The position numbers and the translations under genes were made by a program. From assembly GCA_903885865.1 (NCBI GenBank), contig CAISKH010000135.1, positions 1-5,243 of the forward strand: DNA of 5,243 nucleotides. The letters run 5' to 3'. The notes under the pieces are model-generated. The model was not told the origin of the DNA and did no database searches. It saw only the letters and a program-made list of their open reading frames with translations. Position 1 is the stretch's first letter. Every line of letters starts with the position of its first letter. This DNA is from an uncultured Mucilaginibacter sp. (GTDB lineage: Bacteria > Bacteroidota > Bacteroidia > Sphingobacteriales > Sphingobacteriaceae). Positions 1 through 5,243 of this stretch are shown here, one piece after another.

Positions 1-140
1 ATGAAGTGTTTAATGATATTACCCAGGCAATTGCGTTTGAGAAACAGGTTAAAGGTTGGGGAAGGACAAAGAAAGAGGCCATTATAAATGGCGACTGGGA
101 TTTATTACCAGAATTATCCAAAAGAAAAAATGATTTATAG
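1..140 (+). CDS. GIY-YIG nuclease family protein, C-terminal part (cut by left window edge)
   Basis: The frame starting at base 3 is open from the window edge to a TAG at 138-140 and gives 45 residues beginning EVFNDITQAIAFEKQVKGW and continuing to a lysine-rich end. This pattern (EVF-[ND]D-[IV]-x-x-A-I-x-x-EKQ-[IV]-KGW, then a basic KK-E-A-[IL]-I helix and a W-x-x-L end) matches, from memory, the C-terminal half of the small (about 80-100 residue) single-domain GIY-YIG endonucleases common in Bacteroidota. The Glu of EKQ (codon 39-41) is probably the family's metal-binding glutamate; the GIY and YIG motifs would lie left of the window. Such proteins are predicted DNA nucleases, but the cellular role of the bacterial single-domain type is mostly unknown. 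Its stop codon abuts a REP-like palindrome, and it converges on a truncated toxin gene. The start cannot be seen, and whether the gene is intact cannot be judged. Confidence 0.8.
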   Translation, partial: EVFNDITQAIAFEKQVKGWGRTKKEAIINGDWDLLPELSKRKNDL

Positions 141-176
141 GCCCTCGCTTATGCTTCGAGTGCCTCAGCATGACAC
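141..176. repeat. REP-like imperfect palindrome directly after the GIY-YIG stop
   Basis: Bases 151-171 form a bulged hairpin: arms ATGCT (151-155) and AGCAT (167-171), then a two-base bulge (TC, 156-157), an inner GAG/CTC stem (158-160 with 164-166) and a TGC loop. On the - strand, one frame of the core reads HAEALEA, which resembles the 'HAELVEA'-type peptide often seen when dispersed repeats are translated by accident in Bacteroidota genomes (recalled, not searched). The element lies flush between the stop of the GIY-YIG gene (140) and the end of the toxin remnant (185). It could also act as a bidirectional transcription stop for the two convergent genes, although no clear T-run follows. 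The outer boundaries are approximate. Confidence 0.6.
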
Positions 177-184
177 CCATCACA

Positions 185-244
185 CTACATGATCTTTTCT
201 AACTCTTTGAGGGCCTGTTTGCTAAAGTTTAAAGCATAAACCAT
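185..244 (-). pseudogene. Truncated RelE/ParE-type toxin (first 19 codons only)
   Basis: An ATG at 244-242 lies three bases after the antitoxin stop (248-250). It opens a 19-codon frame, MVYALNFSKQ followed by ALKELEKIM, ending at TAG 187-185. The M-x-Y-x-[LI]-x-F-[ST]-K-Q-A-x-K-x-[LI]-E-K start is typical of RelE/ParE superfamily toxins, which normally run to about 85-100 residues. The antitoxin-first order with near-zero spacing is also the usual one. Everything after the first helix, including the beta-sheet core and active-site residues, is missing, so no ribonuclease or gyrase-directed activity is expected. The break coincides with the REP-like palindrome at 141-176. A functional 19-residue peptide is conceivable but has no support here. 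Confidence 0.7.
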
Positions 245-247
245 CTG

Positions 248-457
248 CTATTTTTCTTTGCGTTTGGCTTCAATTAGTTTAAATGCCTCATCCATTGGTA
301 TGCGTTCGCCGGTATCGTTTTTTTTGGCTTCATCATAAAGTTGAATATCTTCCAACTCTTCCAGTTCTTCCATTAACGTATCAAACTCATTTTGGGGGAG
401 GATAACGAGGCTCTTTCCGGTGGTGTCTTTATTGTATTGTGGATGTACTGTAAGCAT
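248..457 (-). CDS. Type II toxin-antitoxin antitoxin (RelB or Phd/YefM-like), orphaned
   Basis: This is a 69-residue acidic protein. Its N-terminus (MLTVHPQYNKDTTGKSLVIL) looks like the beta-strand DNA-binding part of Phd/YefM-like antitoxins. It is followed by PQNEFDTLMEELEELEDIQL, a glutamate-rich amphipathic helix, and then an LYDEAKK...IPMDEAFKLIEAKR tail of the kind that wraps around a RelE-type toxin. Length and pattern fit Bacteroidota antitoxins paired with RelE/ParE toxins; I cannot separate RelB from Phd/YefM by eye. ATG 457-455 is the first possible ATG start, since an in-frame TAA lies only three codons upstream (464-466). The expected toxin starts three bases downstream but is cut to 19 codons, leaving the antitoxin without its local partner. 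It may still repress its own promoter (476-507) or neutralise a toxin encoded elsewhere; both are inference. Confidence 0.75.
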   Translation of the reverse strand: MLTVHPQYNKDTTGKSLVILPQNEFDTLMEELEELEDIQLYDEAKKNDTGERIPMDEAFKLIEAKRKEK

Positions 458-475
458 GGCTGATTATAATGTACT

Positions 476-507
476 CAAAAATAGTTATTTCAGAATTGAA
501 AACCAAA
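476..507 (-). promoter_or_regulatory. Predicted Bacteroidota promoter of the antitoxin gene
   Basis: Read on the - strand, TTTG (507-504) is followed after 20 bases by TATTTTTG (483-476). This matches the Bacteroidota sigma-ABfr consensus TTTG / TAnnTTTG (-33/-7) with normal spacing. Transcription would start near 469-470, giving a leader of only about a dozen bases before the ATG at 457. The element fits a separately controlled TA unit. No clear operator palindrome is visible between it and the start codon. Confidence 0.55.
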
Positions 508-539
508 AGTGGCCCAACCACCCGCCACACAAAAATTAA

Positions 540-662
540 TTAACTACTGTTCCCGGAGTTTGCCACGTCAGCGTAAAGCTTCTCCCAATCCACCAAAAAA
601 TCATGCCATCGTGGTGTCCCTGCGGTGAAACAGTCCCGATAGCTATTGGGAGTAACAACGTG
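540..662 (-). other. Short open stretch without start codon; gene-end remnant or translated repeat
   Basis: On the - strand, 40 codons are open from 662 down to a TAA at 542-540, with an in-frame stop immediately upstream (665-663) and no ATG. The product includes TPNSYRDCFTAG and, near its end, WHDFLVDWEKLYADVAN. It has protein-like composition, but I cannot assign a family. The upstream half overlaps the palindrome at 634-651, and the + strand over 603-695 is also open (30 codons from ATG). This favours a dispersed repeat or a dead C-terminus over a working gene. Confidence 0.35.
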
Positions 663-666
663 TTAC
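634..666. repeat. Two adjacent palindromes (REP-like pair)
   Basis: Bases 634-651 read TCCCGATAGCTATTGGGA, an 18-base palindrome with a single G/T mismatch pair. It is followed with no gap by GTAACA-ACG-TGTTAC (652-666), a 6-base stem with a 3-base loop. Palindromes of the CCCGATAGCTATCGGG type recur between genes in many Bacteroidota genomes (recalled, not searched). Possible roles are transcript end for the large operon, a dispersed repeat, or a scar of an earlier insertion. Confidence 0.55.
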
Positions 667-710
667 GACGTATTGGTATGCGGGTTTATACTTAATTTAT
701 GTGTTTATGG

Positions 711-740
711 TTGATAATCAAATAATTGTTGATTAGTCAA
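711..740. other. AT-rich stem-loop / twin TTGA...TCAA sites downstream of the operon
   Basis: TTGATAATCAA (711-721) is a palindrome with one central base, and TTGATTAGTCAA (729-740) is a near palindrome of the same form. Together they can pair as a 7-base stem, TAATCAA (715-721) with TTGATTA (729-735), around a 7-base loop. The stem lies 56 bases past the stop of the 798-residue gene and could be a weak terminator, though no U-run follows on the - strand. Alternatively the pair could be a tandem binding site for a regulator. The rest of 667-795 is AT-rich with nothing else recognisable. Confidence 0.3.
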
Positions 741-795
741 TTTTGGTTGAGTGAAACAAGAAAAATGGATTGATTTGACGGGTATTTGATAAGTT

Positions 796-3192
796 TTATT
801 TTACCGTAAACGCCGCTTCCCCATAGGTAACATCGCCTGTTGTTACGCCCTGCACCACGATCCTGAAATTGCCCGTGATGTCGCCGGTGTTAAACGACAG
901 TTCCGCATTTTTAATGGACGATATGCCCGCCAGGTGCTTCCAGTATAAGGTAGACTGGTAATCAGGCACACCGGTTACCTGATTATCCCTGTAAAACTCC
1001 CTGGGGGCATTAATACCCGTTAACGAGAGCATATAGGTGGCCCGCCCGATGATCACATAATCCTTTCGGAAGCCTACAGATATAAGACCTTCTTTTACAC
1101 CCGTTTCCAGCCAGGTATCGCCAAACTCCAGCGTCTGGCCCCGGCCCAGGGCGGCAAATATCCCGTCGTCATCATGATCGCCCTTTATTTTTACTTCCTT
1201 TAAATTAATGGCATGGTCTTTTTGCGGCAGCGCCAGCTCGGCGGTGTTTTGCTGAGATCGGTCATTAACATTTATGGGCAATAATTTCCATGCCAGCAGC
1301 TCATTCACATCGCTATACGGGTCGCTTAGGTGAATGCGAAATTTTTTGGGGTTAGTAGCTACCGCCACAAACTCCGCCTGTTTATTTGAATCTGTCAGCA
1401 GGTCGGTATGGCTTAATGCGAAGTTCCCCATTTTGTCGGTTTTGATCAAAATTGCCGGGTTTCTCAGCGCCGTTAAAGTTACCGGCGCATCCGGTACTGT
1501 CTCGGTAGCTGGTCCGTTAAAATTCAGTTTATCGCCTGCTTCTGTTACCCTGCCCTTAAATGCCAGGTCCTGGTAGTTGAGCACGGTATCCTGTGGCCCC
1601 GCCTTTAGCACATCGGTCCATTTATACCTGCTCCAGCCTTTTATCAGCAGGATGTTTTCCAGGAAGTTCCTGTCTGCTTCGGTATTATCTATATAAGTAT
1701 CCCGTGCAGGCAGGTTGCCCAGGTCGTTCTTTAAATAGAAATAGCTTTCAATATCATTCTTTTTGTTGATAGACAAGCGGCTTTCCTGCACACAGGCTAC
1801 CGATACAAAACCACTATCGGGCAAAGGGCTATCGAGCCTGATCTTCACATTTACCTTTTCCCTTGTTTTGTATTCACTTTTATCAGTCGCTATGCTCACG
1901 GGTATCCGCTTATCAAAATGAGCAAACATGGAACGTTCGGCAAAGGGCCTGCCTGTGCTGTCTGTCAATGTCAGCTGGGCCAGGCCTTTAGGTATATCCT
2001 TTATAATGAATTTTATATGTTTTATACCTGCCGTCATATCCACAGGCTGTGCAAAGAACACCTGTTTATAATTATGGCCTATCAAATAGAGCTTTTCTTT
2101 CCGGCTGTCACGTATGGTTACTGCAAGGGTATCGTTTACCACCGTGTGGCTTATGCTCAATGCCGGGCCTGTGGCGATAGCCTTCGGCAACTGATAAGCC
2201 GTGTCTGCCTTGTTTAGGTTATACAGCTTTACATAATAATTGCTGCCCGCTGTTGGTGTTAGGGTAAATTTACCCAGGCCATAGCTATTGCTTTGTAGGG
2301 TGTCGATTATTTTTGTACCTTCATACAAAAATGCTGTCGCGCTTATAGCGACCGCTTTACTGTTTCGTACCTCAAAACCTACTACACCCGGTATGCCGCT
2401 AACCATATTCCCCCCTTCCGGGTAAAAAGCCACCGAGGCGTATCCCTCCTTTGTGGGCAGATCGATGCTTAACTCCACGTTTTGCCCTTTGTAGCTGATA
2501 GGTACATGCAATGTATTGTTTCCCTGGCTGAACAGCCTGGAGGGTACCTCAAATATATACTGCCCGGCTTTGGTGCTGAAATACCCCCACAATACCGGGT
2601 TGGCCGCATTGCCCACGTAATAGCTGCCGGGTACCGAAGCAAGCGGCTTGGCAGTACCGGTAAAGCTGACCAGCAGCATCACTTTTTGCATGGTTTTATT
2701 CGCGCCGGTATCTACGGGGTTCAGCGAGGCATTGATGATTGGCGCTTCGGATGATTTAATGGTAACCGGCTGGGTGAATACCACCTCGGGCAAACCATTG
2801 CGCAAACGATTGGTGGTGGCTATAAAACTGTAATTACCCGGCGCCAGCGAATCGGGAATGGTAGTTTTACCAAACGACAACCCGTTTTTCACCAGGAACT
2901 TATTTTCCAATATTACCGAGCGGTCATCATCCTTTACCAAAACCAGCGAAAGTAGGCTATACCTGCTATAATCGGCCCCAAACAAATAGCCGGTGAACCA
3001 CACGTTTTCATTGCCGGTGTAAACGTTTTTATCGAAGTGTACAAACAGTACAGGTGTAAGGTTCTTTACGCCATAAGCTTTTAGTTTACCGTCCAGGTTG
3101 TTAACACCTGTAGTTTGCGCCTTTGCATTAATGATGCACAGCGACAAAAAACAGGCGATCAAAATAGGTTTGCAGTTCGTATCGTTATTCAT
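796..3192 (-). CDS. Secreted MG2-domain protein with degenerate TonB-plug-like segment
   Basis: This 798-residue protein belongs to a Bacteroidota group of exported multi-domain beta-sandwich proteins of unknown role. Residues 1-25 are a signal peptide (hydrophobic ILIACFLSLCII, cleavage likely after NAKA). Residues 46-146 are MG2-like (FVHFDKNVYTGNENVWF, LAPGNYSFIA). An MG-like domain around 252-340 carries FYPEGG (256-261) and a YGLGKFTL strand. A third domain starts at about 430 (VSIATDKSEYKTREKV) and leads to KGWSRYKWTDVLK (518-530). A carboxypeptidase-regulatory-like sandwich lies at about 545-600 (VTLTAL, TDKMGNFAL). LKEVKIKG (664-671) opens a shortened plug-like segment to about 735. 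STLYWKH to the end (747-798) is the family C-terminal domain. There is no thioester GCGEQ as in true alpha-2-macroglobulins and no TonB beta-barrel. It starts 8 bases after the preceding gene and is probably co-transcribed. It is paralogous to the product of 4078-5243 but more GC-rich and shorter in the plug-like part. Confidence 0.8.
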   Translation of the reverse strand: MNNDTNCKPILIACFLSLCIINAKAQTTGVNNLDGKLKAYGVKNLTPVLFVHFDKNVYTGNENVWFTGYLFGADYSRYSLLSLVLVKDDDRSVILENKFLVKNGLSFGKTTIPDSLAPGNYSFIATTNRLRNGLPEVVFTQPVTIKSSEAPIINASLNPVDTGANKTMQKVMLLVSFTGTAKPLASVPGSYYVGNAANPVLWGYFSTKAGQYIFEVPSRLFSQGNNTLHVPISYKGQNVELSIDLPTKEGYASVAFYPEGGNMVSGIPGVVGFEVRNSKAVAISATAFLYEGTKIIDTLQSNSYGLGKFTLTPTAGSNYYVKLYNLNKADTAYQLPKAIATGPALSISHTVVNDTLAVTIRDSRKEKLYLIGHNYKQVFFAQPVDMTAGIKHIKFIIKDIPKGLAQLTLTDSTGRPFAERSMFAHFDKRIPVSIATDKSEYKTREKVNVKIRLDSPLPDSGFVSVACVQESRLSINKKNDIESYFYLKNDLGNLPARDTYIDNTEADRNFLENILLIKGWSRYKWTDVLKAGPQDTVLNYQDLAFKGRVTEAGDKLNFNGPATETVPDAPVTLTALRNPAILIKTDKMGNFALSHTDLLTDSNKQAEFVAVATNPKKFRIHLSDPYSDVNELLAWKLLPINVNDRSQQNTAELALPQKDHAINLKEVKIKGDHDDDGIFAALGRGQTLEFGDTWLETGVKEGLISVGFRKDYVIIGRATYMLSLTGINAPREFYRDNQVTGVPDYQSTLYWKHLAGISSIKNAELSFNTGDITGNFRIVVQGVTTGDVTYGEAAFTVK

Positions 3193-3200
3193 GGTTTGTC

Positions 3201-4016
3201 TTATTGTAAAACATACTTACCCGAAAACTTAGCATTACGGGTGAGGGGTATGACTAAGGTTGAAAAAGTTGGAAAGCCATCGGGATCTTTACCTACGAAT
3301 TTTGCTGTTCCGGCCTTCAATTTGTTTAAATATGCATCACCGAGTCTTTCATCAAGGCTTTTCGAACTCTCACTATTGGCTAATTGCGTTAATTTCATGT
3401 AGTTGCCATTGGTATTATGCCCCCACGTATCCAGCCAGCTGTACAGGTACTTTATTACCGTTCTTTCCAGGCGATTGACCTTTATGCTGAACGGCCATTC
3501 ATTATTACTTGCGGAACCCGTTTGTAAAAGCTTTAAGGGTATAGTGAGCGTGTAGCTCATGCTGTTATTGTTATCATCATAAACTATGGCCACCCTGATG
3601 CCATAAAAATTACGGGCGCTTAACAGCTCGTCATGAATACCGGCAAACCCGCTTACGCTAATTTTTCGGTATTGGGTTAATAATGCCTTTAATTGCAGCT
3701 GTTGGCGGCCGGCATCTATAACACCGCCCTCATCTGTTTTTTCATTTACCGGGAAGGTTATGCTTTTAGCGCCTCCTGCATTTAGGGTAAAGGTGATGCC
3801 CGAGCCGAGTATGTTCCTTTGCAACAGGCTATCGGTTGTGTTGATGTTAAGGTAGAGGCTATCCCGGTCGTTACTGAGGTGGTAGCTTAATTTATCTGTG
3901 GTTATCTCGTTATCAGCTTTTTGGGCAGTTTGCGCATAACCTGCCAAAGCCGGTAACATCATCAGCAATACATAAATATATTTGGAACAGGCAATCAATA
4001 TCGATCTGTAGTTCAT
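3201..4016 (-). CDS. Secreted protein of unknown function, 271 residues
   Basis: Residues 1-28 form a signal peptide (MNYRSILIAC, then hydrophobic YIYVLLMMLPALAGYA, cleavage near YAQ). The mature part has the pattern LSYHLSNDRDSLYLNINTTD followed by LLQRNILGSGITFTLN and a SITFPV strand (about residues 43-92). This resembles, by eye only, the beta-sandwich start of a DOMON/CBM9-like fold seen in several unnamed Bacteroidota secreted proteins (a strand with LY, a D, a Q-x-x-[IV]-L-x-x-G helix, then ITFP). The middle keeps beta-strand character (MSYTLTIPL), and the C-terminus (TLVIPLTRNAKFSGKYVLQ) has no sorting tail. There are no catalytic motifs, lipobox or membrane anchor. It sits 61 bases after one MG2/plug-like paralog and 8 bases before the other, so it probably works with them. 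The function is not recognised. Confidence 0.75.
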   Translation of the reverse strand: MNYRSILIACSKYIYVLLMMLPALAGYAQTAQKADNEITTDKLSYHLSNDRDSLYLNINTTDSLLQRNILGSGITFTLNAGGAKSITFPVNEKTDEGGVIDAGRQQLQLKALLTQYRKISVSGFAGIHDELLSARNFYGIRVAIVYDDNNNSMSYTLTIPLKLLQTGSASNNEWPFSIKVNRLERTVIKYLYSWLDTWGHNTNGNYMKLTQLANSESSKSLDERLGDAYLNKLKAGTAKFVGKDPDGFPTFSTLVIPLTRNAKFSGKYVLQ

Positions 4017-4077
4017 GGATCAAATAGTTATCATAGGTAATACTGTAAAAGTGGGAAAACGGGGGGGGATGAAAGTA
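4017..4077. other. 61-base operon spacer with G8 tract and 7-base inverted repeat
   Basis: TAATACT (4038-4044) and AGTATTA (4074-4080) are exact inverted repeats with a 29-base gap. The right arm includes the stop codon of the upstream gene. The gap holds a run of eight G (4061-4068, C8 in the mRNA). No good Bacteroidota promoter or T-run terminator is visible, so read-through from 4078-5243 into 3201-4016 is likely. The stem is weak and could be chance. Confidence 0.35.
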
Positions 4078-5243
4078 TTATTTATTCTTTACCACATTAA
4101 AAGTTTTCTCTCTATAAGTAACATCATTACCAGTTACACCCTGCACAATAATTTTAAACTTTCCGGTGATGTCACTGGTAAAAAATGAAAACTCAGTGTC
4201 ACTGGCTGAGGATACCTTCATCTGGTGCTTCCAGTATAGGGTTGATAAAAATTGTGGTTCTGAAATATCTATTTTCGAATAATCCGGTGGGTAAAACTCC
4301 TGTGCCGCATAGATACCTTTGAATTGAAACAGATTCGAGTCTTCTTCTAAATCGCAGCCTAAATAAATTGTAGTACTTCTAGTGCCATTCACAAAATACC
4401 TGTGTCCCTTTATCGGCGGGCGATTATCGGGGCTAGCACCCCCGCCATTCAAAATATCGCCATCACCTACATAATCGCCGCAAGCATTTACTGTTTTGTG
4501 GCCGGCAATACCAACAAAAGAATCATCATTATTTCCATTGATCTTCACTTCCTTTAAGTGTACGGCATGTTCATTATCTGCCAGTTGCATATTTTGCGTA
4601 CTTTCCTGTTGTCCGCGAACACTATAATCTGTTGGGTCCAATTGTGCTGCCAGCATTTTGTTAGTTCCCGCATACGGGTCCGGTACATGAATAAAATAGT
4701 CATCCGCGTGATCATTGTTTTGCTTCAGGCTTACTAACTTATTTGGTTGGGTAACCAGGTCGTCATCATTCAAAATAAAGCCGCCGGTATTACCTGTAGT
4801 AATGCGGTTAACCGGGCTGTTCATATTTGTTAATACAAAGGGTTTTGTTAACGGCCTTTCTTTAGCATCAAAATACTGTTTCTGGTCGTTGTCCACCAAT
4901 TTAAAACTTGCGTTTTGCATAACATTTCCCTTAAAAACCAGGTCTTTATAATTACGCATAGTATCTGCCGGTTCGGCTTTTAGCACATCGGTCCATTTAT
5001 ACCTGCTCCAGCCTTTAACCAGCAATATATTTTCCAGGAATTGTTTATCGGCTTCATTATTGCCTAAATAGGTTTCCCTTTCGGGGAGTTCACCCAAATC
5101 ATGCTTTAAATAGAGGTAACTTTCAATATCATTCTTATTCTTTATTTCAATGCGGTTTTCCTGTACACAGGCTATGGATACAAAGCCGCTTTCTGCGCCC
5201 TGGCCGTCCAACTTTACCTTAACGGTTACTTTTTTACGGGTGG
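4078..5243 (-). CDS. MG2/plug-like secreted protein paralog, N-terminus beyond right edge
   Basis: The frame is open to the window edge and gives 387 visible residues. The first ones (TRKKVTVKVKL) align with TREKVNVKIRL at residues 443-453 of the 798-residue paralog, so about 440 N-terminal residues, including the expected signal peptide and MG2 domain, lie outside. The TTG at 5211 is an internal Leu and not a start. Visible parts are the SGFVSIACVQENR strand, KGWSRYKWTDVLK, a regulatory-like sandwich (NTGGFILNDDDL), LKEVKING, a plug-like segment (ACGDYVGDGDILN, PPIKGHRYFVNG, YLGC, GIYAAQEFY), and the C-terminal STLYWKH...SDITGKFKIIVQGV domain ending at TAA 4080-4078. The two cysteines in the plug-like part (visible residues 254 and 296) could form a disulfide in the periplasm; neither is present in the paralog. 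No beta-barrel follows, so this is not a transporter. It is probably an earlier gene of the operon. Confidence 0.8.
   Translation of the reverse strand, partial: TRKKVTVKVKLDGQGAESGFVSIACVQENRIEIKNKNDIESYLYLKHDLGELPERETYLGNNEADKQFLENILLVKGWSRYKWTDVLKAEPADTMRNYKDLVFKGNVMQNASFKLVDNDQKQYFDAKERPLTKPFVLTNMNSPVNRITTGNTGGFILNDDDLVTQPNKLVSLKQNNDHADDYFIHVPDPYAGTNKMLAAQLDPTDYSVRGQQESTQNMQLADNEHAVHLKEVKINGNNDDSFVGIAGHKTVNACGDYVGDGDILNGGGASPDNRPPIKGHRYFVNGTRSTTIYLGCDLEEDSNLFQFKGIYAAQEFYPPDYSKIDISEPQFLSTLYWKHQMKVSSASDTEFSFFTSDITGKFKIIVQGVTGNDVTYREKTFNVVKNK

Noticed and set aside
1334..1576. + strand open frame of 80 codons inside the 798-residue gene
   Set aside because: It is antisense to a strongly protein-like gene with recognisable domains; its product shows no domain and the frame is a by-product of codon use.
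1918..2217. + strand 99-codon open frame with many Cys
   Set aside because: The cysteines have no zinc-finger spacing, and the frame lies wholly antisense to the MG2-type gene with no promoter.
2482..2833. + strand open frames of 90 and 61 codons
   Set aside because: They overlap each other in different frames and are antisense to the same real gene; no family pattern.
796..3192. TonB-dependent receptor or true alpha-2-macroglobulin
   Set aside because: There is no beta-barrel after the plug-like segment and no thioester GCGEQ motif; only individual domains resemble those families.
3115..3478. + strand open frames of 95 and 72 codons across the junction of two genes
   Set aside because: They are antisense to the start of the 798-residue gene and the end of the 271-residue gene, both with clear signal peptides or family patterns on the - strand.
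4715..4951. + strand 78-codon open frame
   Set aside because: It is antisense to the conserved paralog; the - strand frame aligns with the other copy throughout.
5209..5211. TTG as start of a 377-residue protein
   Set aside because: The frame stays open to the edge, and the ten upstream codons match the paralog, so TTG is an internal leucine.
1..5243. CRISPR array, tRNA, rRNA or riboswitch
   Set aside because: No regularly spaced direct repeats, no cloverleaf or rRNA-like sequence, and no leader with recognisable aptamer conservation were seen.

Overview
The window looks like the chromosome of a member of the Bacteroidota, most likely Sphingobacteriaceae (Mucilaginibacter/Pedobacter type). 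The grounds are: secreted MG2/'plug-like' proteins of a kind found almost only in that phylum, a TTTG / TAnnTTTG promoter, no Shine-Dalgarno sequences, AT-rich spacers, and short palindromic dispersed repeats of a kind common in these genomes. No tool was run, so all family assignments rest on reading the translated sequence.

Left part (1-457), a small accessory patch. A GIY-YIG nuclease-type gene enters from the left edge on the + strand and ends at 140. Directly after its stop lies a REP-like imperfect palindrome (about 141-176). From the other side, on the - strand, comes an intact 69-residue type II antitoxin gene (248-457) with its own plausible promoter (476-507). Three bases after it starts a RelE/ParE-type toxin that stops after 19 codons (185-244), just where the palindrome begins. 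The antitoxin therefore appears to be orphaned by a rearrangement involving the GIY-YIG/REP unit.

Spacer (458-795). It holds the antitoxin promoter, two adjacent palindromes (634-651 and 652-666) inside a short stretch open on both strands (probably a dispersed repeat or a dead gene end), and an AT-rich stem-loop or operator-like pair of palindromes (711-740). I see no convincing gene in it.

Right part (796-5243), a - strand operon read from right to left. It contains a large protein cut by the right edge (4078-5243), a 271-residue secreted protein of unknown function (3201-4016), and a 798-residue secreted protein (796-3192). The spacings are 61 and 8 bases. The two large proteins are clear paralogs: MG2-like and related beta-sandwich domains, the KGWSRYKWTDVLK motif, an LKEVKI motif opening a degenerate TonB-plug-like segment, and an STLYWKH...GDITG/SDITG C-terminal domain. 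They share a 38-base identical stretch but differ in base composition and in the plug-like segment, which is about 19 residues shorter and has lost two cysteines in the downstream copy. All three products should be exported to the periplasm or outer membrane (the N-terminus of the cut one is not visible). Their joint role is unknown; a surface or periplasmic assembly is an inference from co-transcription and domain type only.
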